A DNA stretch of 45,548 bases from Bacteroidota bacterium (lineage in GTDB: Bacteria; Bacteroidota; Bacteroidia; Chitinophagales; Chitinophagaceae), in NCBI GenBank assembly GCA_018268135.1, contig JAFDXD010000021.1, positions 1 to 45,548 of the forward strand, given 5' to 3'. A model generated the notes under the pieces. The model worked only from the letters and a program-made list of their open reading frames with translations. It had not been told where the DNA came from and searched no databases. Of the stretch, positions 1 to 6,796 are shown piece by piece. The position numbers and the translations under genes were made by a program. The stretch's first letter is position 1. The number at the start of each line of letters is the position of its first letter.

Positions 1-1715
1 GGTATTGCCAGGTTTTCCAACAATCCCATTTTTTCTACCAGCTCTTTTTCTTTTTCTATATATACATCATACTTTACCTGTATTTCTGCCTGCTCTAATA
101 CTTCATCATCTATATTACCCAGTTGTTGCTGCAATGCCGGTATTGCGGTTATCATTGACTTAATGGCTACATCGGGCCTTAATAAAAGCTGGGCGGCCTT
201 TTGCCTTATTACTAACGGTGTAGAGTAAACGCTTTTTAAATACGCTTCTGCATCTGCCGGCTCTATCGACGTTTCGTTTAAGATGGTTTTTACTTTTTCG
301 ATGGCTTCTTTTTTGTTTCTTGCCATTTCCATTCTTTGCCGGCTTGCAAGCCCCAGTTGAAAACTTTTTTCAGTAAGCCTCATATCTGCATTATCCTGCC
401 TAAGCAGTGTTCTAAACTCGGCCCTGCTGGTAAACATTCGGTATGGCTCGTCTGTTCCTTTATTAATAAGGTCGTCAATAAGCACTCCAATATATGCTTC
501 ACTTCTTTTTAAAATAAACGCTTCTTTATTAGTAGCAGCTAAATGTGCATTGATACCTGCCATGAGTCCCTGGCAGGCGGCTTCTTCGTATCCGGTGGTG
601 CCATTAATTTGCCCTGCAAAAAACAAGTTTTTTATGAGCTTGGTTTCCAGGCTGCTGGTAAGTTGTGTAGGGGGAAAAAAATCATACTCTATTGCATATC
701 CCGGCCTAAACATTTTACAATTTTCAAACCCTGGTACTTTTTTCAGTGCTTTTAGCTGTACCTCTTCTGGCAGCGAAGTAGAAAAACCGTTTACATATAT
801 TTCTACGGTATTCCACCCTTCCGGCTCTACAAATAGCTGGTGCCGGTCTCTTTCGGCAAACCTGTTTATTTTGTCTTCAATGCTTGGGCAATATCTTGGC
901 CCGGTACCCTGTATGCGGCCTTGAAACATTGGGCTTGCATCAAAACCGGTTTTTAAAATATCGTGTACTTCTGAGTTTGTGTAAGTAATCCAGCAGCTTC
1001 GTTGGTTTTCGGGCTTAAGAGCCGGTTTTTCTATAAAACTAAATCCAACAATCTCGGTATCGCCCTTTTGCTCTTCCATTTTAGAATAGTCAAGGCTTCT
1101 TCCATCAATCCTGGGTGGGGTTCCGGTTTTTAACCTGTTGCTCTCAAAGCCAATAGACACCAATTGTTCTGTAATACCGGTGGCAGCTTTTTCGGATACC
1201 CTCCCACCTCCAAAGTTTTTTTCGCCAATATGTATTACTCCATTTAAAAAAGTACCATTAGTTAATACCACAGTTTTAGCCATTATTTTATGGCCAAGCC
1301 CTGTTTCTACCCCTTTTACCTGCTTATCTTCAATTACAAGTCCTCTTACCATATCCTGGTAAAAATCTACGTTTTGGGTAGCTTCCAGCATTTCTCTCCA
1401 GGTAGTTGCAAATAGCATCCGGTCATTTTGCACTCTTGGGCTCCACATTGCCGGGCCTTTAGATCGGTTTAGCATTCTAAACTGAATCATGCTTCTATTG
1501 CTCACAATTCCACTATACCCTCCCATGGCGTCTATTTCTCTTACAATCTGGCCTTTAGCAATACCTCCCATTGCCGGGTTGCAACTCATTTGTGCTATAG
1601 TTTGCATGTTCATGGTAATAAGTAATACCTTACTACCCATATTGGCTGCGGCGGCGGCAGCTTCGCATCCGGCATGGCCTGCGCCTACTACTATTACATC
1701 ATAGTTTTGAAACAT
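1..1715 (-). CDS. mnmG: tRNA uridine-5-carboxymethylaminomethyl(34) synthesis enzyme MnmG (C-terminus cut by window edge)
   Basis: MnmG (GidA) is the FAD enzyme that, with MnmE, installs the carboxymethylaminomethyl group on U34 of certain tRNAs. The frame is open from the ATG at 1715 to the window edge, 571 codons. The family is about 620 residues, so roughly 50 C-terminal residues lie outside. The N-terminus carries the dinucleotide-binding motif VVGAGHAGCEAA (residues 9-20). It is followed by the family signatures MSCNPAMGGIAKG, GTFLNG, GTPPRIDGRS and GTGPRYCPSIEDK, and later TGYEEAACQG and TSRAEFR. The start is supported by a TAnnTTTG -7 box that ends 4 bases before the ATG. The HNH-like gene is 43 bp upstream on the same strand and ybeY lies before that. 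Confidence 0.97.
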   Translation of the reverse strand, partial: MFQNYDVIVVGAGHAGCEAAAAAANMGSKVLLITMNMQTIAQMSCNPAMGGIAKGQIVREIDAMGGYSGIVSNRSMIQFRMLNRSKGPAMWSPRVQNDRMLFATTWREMLEATQNVDFYQDMVRGLVIEDKQVKGVETGLGHKIMAKTVVLTNGTFLNGVIHIGEKNFGGGRVSEKAATGITEQLVSIGFESNRLKTGTPPRIDGRSLDYSKMEEQKGDTEIVGFSFIEKPALKPENQRSCWITYTNSEVHDILKTGFDASPMFQGRIQGTGPRYCPSIEDKINRFAERDRHQLFVEPEGWNTVEIYVNGFSTSLPEEVQLKALKKVPGFENCKMFRPGYAIEYDFFPPTQLTSSLETKLIKNLFFAGQINGTTGYEEAACQGLMAGINAHLAATNKEAFILKRSEAYIGVLIDDLINKGTDEPYRMFTSRAEFRTLLRQDNADMRLTEKSFQLGLASRQRMEMARNKKEAIEKVKTILNETSIEPADAEAYLKSVYSTPLVIRQKAAQLLLRPDVAIKSMITAIPALQQQLGNIDDEVLEQAEIQVKYDVYIEKEKELVEKMGLLENLAI

Positions 1716-1719
1716 TTTG

Positions 1720-1727
1720 CAAAGGTA
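1720..1727 (-). promoter_or_regulatory. -7 box of mnmG (TACCTTTG)
   Basis: On the minus strand TACCTTTG matches the Bacteroidota -7 consensus TAnnTTTG and ends 4 bases before the mnmG ATG. Transcription would start at or within a few bases of the start codon, giving a leaderless or nearly leaderless mRNA. No clear -33 TTTG was identified. Confidence 0.55.
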
Positions 1728-1758
1728 AATGAGAGTTGATAATTGGCCGGGGTAATTT

Positions 1759-2373
1759 TTAACCGAATTTTTTTAAGATTTTCTTTTCCAGTAAAATATC
1801 CTTTATTGTTATTCCTTCATTGATACTCTTAAATTCGTGGTATGTAAAGGTTGAAAGTGTTTCAATGGCATCCTTCTTACTGATTAAATAGTTTTCTATT
1901 TCCTGCTGTATAGCTGTTGCCGGTAACTGAATACTATTAATTTTTGCCAGCATTTTTGTACATATAGATAATCCTGTCTTATGATAGAGCGCTTCGAAAT
2001 AAGGTTTTATAGCTAAAATATCTACCTTATTCTCCCCGGCAGCGTGTTTTTCAAGCTTTTCTACTCTTATATTGATAAAATTCCAACAAAGTTTTAGGTC
2101 TTCTTCCAATGAAAAGTCAAAGTACGATACCGGTAAAATATGTTCAAACTGCCATGCTTCTGCAAAATTATCCCAACCTAAACCATCAGTGAATTGTATT
2201 TCTATCCATTTTCTAAAATCTTCAATACTCAGCCCAAAGTAAGGGGCATAAGATGGGCAATGGTTTTTTTCTAGTACGTATCGCCTTAGGGTTAGTTGCC
2301 ACTTCTTTTTTTCCCTGAGCTTTAATAAAGGCTCAGTTATTTCTTCTTTGGGTGTCCATTTTTTTCTTGCCAT
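1759..2373 (-). CDS. HNH-endonuclease-like protein, divergent, function unknown
   Basis: 204 residues from the ATG at 2373. The open frame extends upstream to a TTG at 2415, but that start lies inside the promoter and repeat. The middle of the protein (residues 48-103) resembles phage-type HNH domains: a GLSIEDFRKWIE helix, GLGWDNF, then WQFEHILPVSYFDFS and a WNFINIR segment. In typical members this reads as DHI-P-S-FD followed by an Asn in an NL motif. Here His78 and Asn101 could be the first H and the N, but Asp is replaced by Glu77 and the last catalytic position is unclear (His110 or Asn115). The protein may therefore be a degenerate or altered nuclease. It is lysine/glutamate-rich, with no signal peptide. 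It sits between ybeY and mnmG, which I recall as often adjacent in Bacteroidota, suggesting insertion. The 93 bp before it consist almost wholly of two imperfect repeats. Confidence 0.5.
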   Translation of the reverse strand: MARKKWTPKEEITEPLLKLREKKKWQLTLRRYVLEKNHCPSYAPYFGLSIEDFRKWIEIQFTDGLGWDNFAEAWQFEHILPVSYFDFSLEEDLKLCWNFINIRVEKLEKHAAGENKVDILAIKPYFEALYHKTGLSICTKMLAKINSIQLPATAIQQEIENYLISKKDAIETLSTFTYHEFKSINEGITIKDILLEKKILKKFG

Positions 2374-2382
2374 AAATGAAAA

Positions 2383-2412
2383 GTTTCTGATAGAAACAGT
2401 GCTACGTGAAAC
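2383..2412. repeat. 30-bp repeat, copy 1 of 2, just upstream of the HNH-like gene
   Basis: This 30-mer begins GTTTC and ends GAAAC, so its ends are inverted. It matches the copy at 2436-2465 at 26 of 30 positions. On the minus strand it ends with a small hairpin, GTTTC-TATCA-GAAAC. It lies between the likely promoter and the ATG at 2373, so it would fall in the 5' leader of the HNH-like gene. Confidence 0.8.
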
Positions 2413-2420
2413 CAAAGATA
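2413..2420 (-). promoter_or_regulatory. -7 box of the HNH-like gene (TATCTTTG)
   Basis: TATCTTTG on the minus strand is a perfect TAnnTTTG and lies in the 23-bp spacer between the two 30-bp repeats, 39 bases before the ATG at 2373. The repeats therefore flank the core promoter on both sides, a suitable place for an operator or leader structure. Confidence 0.5.
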
Positions 2421-2435
2421 TTAAACCTAAAGTTT

Positions 2436-2465
2436 GTTTCCTATAGAAACAGTGTTATGTGAAAC
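2436..2465. repeat. 30-bp repeat, copy 2 of 2, touching the ybeY stop
   Basis: Second copy of the GTTTC...GAAAC 30-mer. It differs from copy 1 at four positions and ends one base before the ybeY stop codon. The minus-strand hairpin GTTTC-TATAG-GAAAC keeps the same stem with a different loop. Copy-to-copy period is 53 bp. Only two copies exist, with no cas gene in the window, so this is not called a CRISPR. Confidence 0.8.
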
Positions 2466-2466
2466 A

Positions 2467-2895
2467 TTAAATGAAGCTATCAAACTTTTTAAGACATTCA
2501 TCCTCCTTTTTCCTCATTTCTAATATATCACTTTTTGATTTATCCTTAAATCCACAAAGGTGAAGAATGCCATGAAAAATTACTCTTTGTAATTCAACTT
2601 GTAAGGGAATCTTTAGATTAAAGGCATTGTCTTTTACCCTGTCAACACTAATATATAATTCCGCATCTATGGTAGCCTGGCCTTTAGGAGAAAGATTAAA
2701 AGTGATAATATCAGTATAATAATCGTGTTGCAAAAAATCTTTGTTGATATTTAATAGGTACTCATCTGAGCAAAAAACAAAACTAATATTGCCTCCTAGC
2801 TTACGATTGAAAATAAATATTTCTGGTATAAATGCTTTAAGCTTTTTTCGCTGCTTTAAATCTACCTTCTTTTGAAAGTGAAAATGTACCGGCAT
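2467..2895 (-). CDS. ybeY: rRNA maturation endoribonuclease YbeY
   Basis: YbeY is a metal-dependent endonuclease involved in 16S rRNA 3'-end maturation and ribosome quality control. The 142-residue length and the ordered motifs fit: LNINKDFLQHDYYTDIITF (residues 48-66), the DAELYIS strand (78-84) and the metal-site helix HGILHLCGFKD (108-118). The first two metal ligands are His108 and His112. The third position, usually His in HxxxHxxxxxH, is Asp118, which I believe is common in Bacteroidota YbeY. The start is an ATG. It precedes the HNH-like gene and mnmG on the same strand. The divergent feoA begins 76 bp away. Confidence 0.95.
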   Translation of the reverse strand: MPVHFHFQKKVDLKQRKKLKAFIPEIFIFNRKLGGNISFVFCSDEYLLNINKDFLQHDYYTDIITFNLSPKGQATIDAELYISVDRVKDNAFNLKIPLQVELQRVIFHGILHLCGFKDKSKSDILEMRKKEDECLKKFDSFI

Positions 2896-2940
2896 AATTT
2901 ATTGTTTCTTAAATCGAAATTAACAACAATTACATTAATT

Positions 2941-2948
2941 TATCTTTG
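2941..2948 (+). promoter_or_regulatory. -7 box of feoA-nadD (TATCTTTG)
   Basis: TATCTTTG is an exact TAnnTTTG match 22 bases before the feoA ATG. It lies in the short divergent region between ybeY and feoA. I saw no convincing -33 TTTG at the usual distance and no clear Fur box. Confidence 0.5.
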
Positions 2949-2970
2949 TAAATCAAGTAGATAAAATAAT

Positions 2971-3198
2971 ATGTATAAAAGATTGTCAGAAATAAAAATT
3001 GGAAAAAAGGTAATTATAAAATCTTTTGAAAACGATGATATATTTCTAAAACTGATGGAGATGGGATGCATACCAGGCGAGACTGTGGTGGTAGATAAAA
3101 TAGCTCCATTAAAAGACCCAATTTCTATTAACGTTGCCGGTTACTGCCTGAGTTTAAGATTAGATGAAGCTCAACATATTTTTGTAGAAGAAATTTAA
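2971..3198 (+). CDS. feoA: Ferrous iron transport protein FeoA
   Basis: 75-residue SH3-like FeoA, the small cytoplasmic accessory of the FeoB Fe(II) transporter. The typical FeoA pattern is visible: an N-terminal LSEIKIGKKVIIK, the central LKLMEMGCIPGETV (residues 27-40), then DPISINVAGYCLSLRLDEA. It is a stand-alone gene 19 bp before nadD, so the two are likely cotranscribed. The cognate feoB lies at 41200-43317, unlike the usual adjacent or fused feoAB arrangement. Confidence 0.93.
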   Translation: MYKRLSEIKIGKKVIIKSFENDDIFLKLMEMGCIPGETVVVDKIAPLKDPISINVAGYCLSLRLDEAQHIFVEEI

Positions 3199-3217
3199 TA
3201 TAATAATTTTATATAAT

Positions 3218-3811
3218 ATGAAAATAGGATTATATTTTGGTTCTTTTAACCCTATTCATGTTGGTCATTTAATTATTGCTTCACATGTTTTATCCAATAC
3301 TTCCCTTGATGAATTATGGTTTGTAGTATCTCCGCAAAATCCTTTTAAAAAACACTCTACCCTTTTAAATGAACAACACCGCTTAAACCTGGTAAGAGCT
3401 GCAATAGAAGGCGAAAAAAAATTAAGAGCAAGTAATGTAGAATTTAAATTACCAAAACCATCTTACACTATCGACACACTTACCTACCTGGCTGAAAAAT
3501 ATCCTCAACACATCTTTTCGATAATTATGGGAAGTGATAGTTTTCAAAATATAGAAAAATGGAAAAATTATCAACAGCTTCTTCAAAACCATGAACTGCT
3601 TATTTATAAAAGACCGGGTTACGACATCAATAAATATATAGGTAACAATATTAAAGAACTCAATGCTCCGCTTTTACAAATATCGTCTACCCATATACGT
3701 GAGTTGATAAGAAAAAAACAATCTATAAGATATTTGGTAACAGATGTAGTGAAAGAAATGATTGAAAATAATGGTTATTACCAATCTGCCTTAGAAAATC
3801 CACCCGAGTAA
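3218..3811 (+). CDS. nadD: Nicotinate-nucleotide adenylyltransferase NadD
   Basis: NadD transfers AMP to nicotinate mononucleotide in NAD synthesis. The 197-residue protein begins [18 protein letters not shown], containing the nucleotidyltransferase motif HxGH (His14, His17). It continues with the substrate region VSPQNPFKK, the family segment [13 protein letters not shown], and the C-terminal [10 protein letters not shown] motif typical of NadD. It follows feoA closely. Its last 21 bp overlap the convergent chrA gene, and no terminator separates them. NadA, an earlier enzyme of the same pathway, is encoded at 5210-6220. Confidence 0.96.
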   Translation: MKIGLYFGSFNPIHVGHLIIASHVLSNTSLDELWFVVSPQNPFKKHSTLLNEQHRLNLVRAAIEGEKKLRASNVEFKLPKPSYTIDTLTYLAEKYPQHIFSIIMGSDSFQNIEKWKNYQQLLQNHELLIYKRPGYDINKYIGNNIKELNAPLLQISSTHIRELIRKKQSIRYLVTDVVKEMIENNGYYQSALENPPE

Positions 3812-5041
3812 AAGACAGCCTAATACAATAACCGGCGCAGGTATTTTAGTATATTTTAAAATTAACGCCGTAGAAATAATAACTGCAATAGTAAGAACAG
3901 ATTGAATATTTAAATGAAAAAATGGAGTACTGTTCAACAGATATAAAGTAGCTGCCCACATAATACCTACTACTACTGCATTAATACCTTCTAAAGCCCT
4001 GAACACAAACACAAACCTTTTTAAATATTGCCATACCGGAAAAAAGAAAAGTACCAATAAAGCGCTTGGTAAAAAAATGGCAATGGTAGCAATAGCACAG
4101 CCTAGCGCCTGCATTTTAGCTCCATTTTCTTTTAATGCAATACCGCCTGTAAAACTGGCTACAGAAAAAGTAGGCCCCGGTATTGCCCTCATAATGCCGT
4201 AGCCTGTAAGGATATCGCTTTTAGCAATCTTAATACCATTAGGATTCCTTTTGGCTACATTTGGTACGCTCGGCCTTTCTACATATTGATCTAACATCAT
4301 AGGAAGAAGTACATCTCCACCACCAAATACAAAACTCCCAAACCGGTAAAAGTTTTCAAATAAGTTAAATGCTTTTCTTTGGGGCCAATCTTGTTTTCGG
4401 GAAGTTTCGCTCAATACACCTGCAATAATAAAAATGATTCCAAACAACCAGATATTTGTCCAGCGTATTTGCCTGGGCCTTATATTTTCTTTGGCAGGAA
4501 AACGTTTACTGCTCATACTGGTAGCAATGCCTCCGCCTACAATTAATACAGGAAATATCCAGGGAGTTTTAAAGAGAAAAAAAGTGACTATCATTGCTAC
4601 AAGCATAATAATCTGCGTAATAAAATTAGTAACAGAAATAGAAAAAGATCTGATAGCAGCATAAGCCAAAAAACCAATAGCCATGGGTTGTACAAACTTA
4701 AACAAACCGGTAGTAAGATTTTTTTGCGGAAAAAGGGTGAGTAAAAAAGAAAAAGCTCCCATTAAAATAGAAGCCGGTAAAATCCAAATGAGTAAAGTAA
4801 TGACAGCTAAAGGCACACCACCTCTTTTATACCCTATTAAAGTAACGGTTTGAGAACTTGACGCTCCGGGTAAGAGCTGGCAAAAAGAATTATATTCAAT
4901 CAACTCCTCTTCTGTTACATATCTTCTTTTATTTACAAAAGTCTTAAGCATCATTCCAAAATGTCCCTGTGGCCCACCAAATGCAGTAATACTGTATAAG
5001 AAAACAGACTTTAAAAATGGAATATGTCTAAATAATTTCAA
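3791..5041 (-). CDS. chrA: Chromate transporter (CHR family), two-domain form
   Basis: 416-residue inner-membrane protein with two homologous CHR halves, the normal length for the long ChrA form. The N-terminal half has the signature [12 protein letters not shown] (residues 20-31) and [11 protein letters not shown]. The second half repeats it as [11 protein letters not shown] and [12 protein letters not shown]. Members export chromate in resistance systems, though many bidomain CHR proteins have unproven substrates. The start is TTG at 5041; the next in-frame ATG (M29-M30) would remove the first signature. A terminator-like hairpin lies directly before the start. The 3' end overlaps nadD convergently by 21 bp. 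Confidence 0.88.
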   Translation of the reverse strand: MKLFRHIPFLKSVFLYSITAFGGPQGHFGMMLKTFVNKRRYVTEEELIEYNSFCQLLPGASSSQTVTLIGYKRGGVPLAVITLLIWILPASILMGAFSFLLTLFPQKNLTTGLFKFVQPMAIGFLAYAAIRSFSISVTNFITQIIMLVAMIVTFFLFKTPWIFPVLIVGGGIATSMSSKRFPAKENIRPRQIRWTNIWLFGIIFIIAGVLSETSRKQDWPQRKAFNLFENFYRFGSFVFGGGDVLLPMMLDQYVERPSVPNVAKRNPNGIKIAKSDILTGYGIMRAIPGPTFSVASFTGGIALKENGAKMQALGCAIATIAIFLPSALLVLFFFPVWQYLKRFVFVFRALEGINAVVVGIMWAATLYLLNSTPFFHLNIQSVLTIAVIISTALILKYTKIPAPVIVLGCLLLGWIF

Positions 5042-5044
5042 GTT

Positions 5045-5077
5045 AAAAAAGCTAAGCCATTCAACAGATGAATGGCT
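5045..5077 (-). terminator. Rho-independent terminator of nadA, immediately upstream of chrA
   Basis: A perfect 8-bp stem AGCCATTC/GAATGGCT (5055-5062 and 5070-5077) with a 7-base loop is followed on the minus strand by TAGC and a run of six T. It sits after nadA, and its T-run ends 3 bases before the chrA TTG codon. It would separate nadA from chrA or act as an attenuator for chrA. Confidence 0.7.
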
Positions 5078-5209
5078 ATAAAATTTATAGAGTTGTTAAA
5101 AAAAAGAACTTATAGTTATTTAATTCCTGTTGCCTCGTATAATTTTAATAAAATAAAGAGCAAAATTCATTACATAAAAAATTTGCCTCTATTTTTGCTA
5201 ATTTACTGA

Positions 5210-6220
5210 TTATAAACCATATTTAGCACTAATTTTTAACATACGGTCAATTGGCTTTTTTGCCTCAAGCCTTAAGGTTTCATCCATTGTAATTTCAGGC
5301 AATTCATATTTCATACACAGGTATAATTTTTCGAGTGTATTAAATTTCATATACGGGCAATCATTACAAGCACAGGAATTATTAGGTGGTGCCGGGATAA
5401 ATGTTTTAGAAGGGCTTTCTTTTTGCATTTGGTGCAAAATACCGGCTTCTGTAGCCACAATAAACTCGTTACAATCTGAGGCTTTAGAATATTTTAAAAT
5501 ACCCGTAGTACTGCCAACAAAATCAGCTACAGCCAATACAGCATCTTCGCACTCGGGATGAGCTAAAACTTTAGCTTTAGGATGCCGTAATTTTAATTTA
5601 GTAATTTTTTCGAGGCTAAATATTTCATGCACCATGCAGGTACCATTCCATAAAAGCATATTTCTGCCGGTTTGTTTATTGATATAGGCTCCCAGGTTTT
5701 TATCGGGGGCAAATATTATCTTTTGATCCTTTGGCAGGCTCTCTACAATTTTTTGAGCATTACTACTGGTACAAATAATATCGCTCAACGCTTTCATACC
5801 TGCACTACAGTTAATGTAACTAATTACCAGATGATCAGGATGCTTATCTTTAAATGTTTTAAAAATAGCGGGTGGTGCAGAGTCGCTAAGAGAGCAACCG
5901 GCATTAAGATCAGGTAATAATACTTTTTTAGTGGGATTTAAAATTTTAGCAGTTTCGGCCATAAAGTGAACCCCGGCAAAAACTATAATAGCAGCATCTG
6001 TTTGAGCTGCTTTTTGTGCCAAACCCAGGCTATCGCCTATAAAATCTGCCACATCCTGAATATCCGGCTCCTGATAATAATGAGCAAGAATGATGGCATT
6101 TTTTTCTTTTTTAAGTTTTTCAATTTCGGAAAACAAATCTAAAGACGGGTCTAAATCAAAATCTAAAAATCCTTTTTGCTTTAGAATTGATTCAAAATTT
6201 TGTGTGTTAATATCTACCAT
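5210..6220 (-). CDS. nadA: Quinolinate synthase NadA
   Basis: NadA condenses iminoaspartate with dihydroxyacetone phosphate to quinolinate using an oxygen-sensitive [4Fe-4S] cluster. The 336 residues show the three expected cluster ligands: Cys109 (NAGCSLSD), Cys195 (WNGTCMVHE) and Cys288 (CACNDCPYM). Further NadA motifs are [20 protein letters not shown] (46-65), [14 protein letters not shown] and HPECEDAVL. The start is ATG. nadB and nadC are not in the window. It is transcribed away from the candidate origin region and ends before a clear terminator. Confidence 0.97.
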   Translation of the reverse strand: MVDINTQNFESILKQKGFLDFDLDPSLDLFSEIEKLKKEKNAIILAHYYQEPDIQDVADFIGDSLGLAQKAAQTDAAIIVFAGVHFMAETAKILNPTKKVLLPDLNAGCSLSDSAPPAIFKTFKDKHPDHLVISYINCSAGMKALSDIICTSSNAQKIVESLPKDQKIIFAPDKNLGAYINKQTGRNMLLWNGTCMVHEIFSLEKITKLKLRHPKAKVLAHPECEDAVLAVADFVGSTTGILKYSKASDCNEFIVATEAGILHQMQKESPSKTFIPAPPNNSCACNDCPYMKFNTLEKLYLCMKYELPEITMDETLRLEAKKPIDRMLKISAKYGL

Positions 6221-6796
6221 AATATGTATTAATACTATTTATTTATATAATCCCCTATTACTATTAGGGCTGTTAATATGTGGAAACAAAATTTCGGCCA
6301 GCTATTGTAAAGTTAAAAACTTTAGTTTACCCACGTGCATTCACAGTTTATACACATATAATTTCTCATTTATTATTGCCTCTACAGTTAAGTGCCGGCA
6401 TAGGTTTTATTAAAATTATTGATTTTAATAAACAGGCTGTTAATAAAAAAGAATGAGGATAAAAAAATGTGCCATTTTTTAAAAATTACTGTGAATGGAG
6501 CTTTGGTAAAATGCTAATAAGAAGGCAATTTTTATATGGTTTTAAAACCGGTGCATATTACCCCCATTTTATTAAGCTAAAATTATTTATCAAAGTATGG
6601 GTTACCCACAACTTTTCTCATTTTTCAACAGGGTATGTTGATAAACTAAAAAATGATTTATTTCTATATTATGATAAAAATGATATTAAGTTCCCGTAAT
6701 TAAATGCACATCTGCATTAGCGTATGTTTTCCACAATTTGTTGATATCCTTTTTTACCCTATTTTTGCCGTCCAAAAATAATTATATACTAACAAG
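6221..6796. other. Gene-free 576-bp region with DnaA-box-like cluster (candidate oriC)
   Basis: No convincing gene: the longest frame (6469-6699) has no recognisable motif. The stretch is very AT-rich and holds an exact DnaA box TTATACACA at 6348-6356. Close matches are TTACCCACA (6602-6610), TTTTCCACA (6727-6735), TTACCCACG (6327-6335), and on the minus strand GTTTCCACA (6279-6287) and TTATCAACA (around 6636). A/T-only tracts occur around 6400-6470 and 6650-6690. Flanking genes diverge (nadA minus, ppiD plus), as expected around an origin. The ppiD promoter lies at its right end. Origin function is inference. Confidence 0.45.
6737..6767 (+). promoter_or_regulatory. ppiD promoter (TTTG, 19 bp, TATTTTTG)
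   Basis: A -33 TTTG at 6737-6740 and a -7 TATTTTTG at 6760-6767 are separated by 19 bp, matching the Bacteroidota promoter consensus. The ppiD ATG is 29 bases downstream. A DnaA-box-like TTTTCCACA ends one base before the -33 element. Confidence 0.65.

Noticed and set aside
543-924. Plus-strand open frames of 70 and 124 codons
   Set aside because: They lie antisense to mnmG, which has full family motifs on the minus strand, and their own translations show no known motif.
2383-2465. Possible mini-CRISPR (two 30-bp repeats, 23-bp spacer, GTTTC...GAAAC ends)
   Set aside because: Only two copies with four differences, a spacer shorter than usual that holds a promoter box, and no cas gene nearby. 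A regulatory repeat pair explains it better.
6469-6699. 76-codon open frame in the gene-free region
   Set aside because: No recognisable motif, no promoter or ribosome-binding context, and a composition expected from AT-rich non-coding DNA. It also overlaps a DnaA-box-like site.
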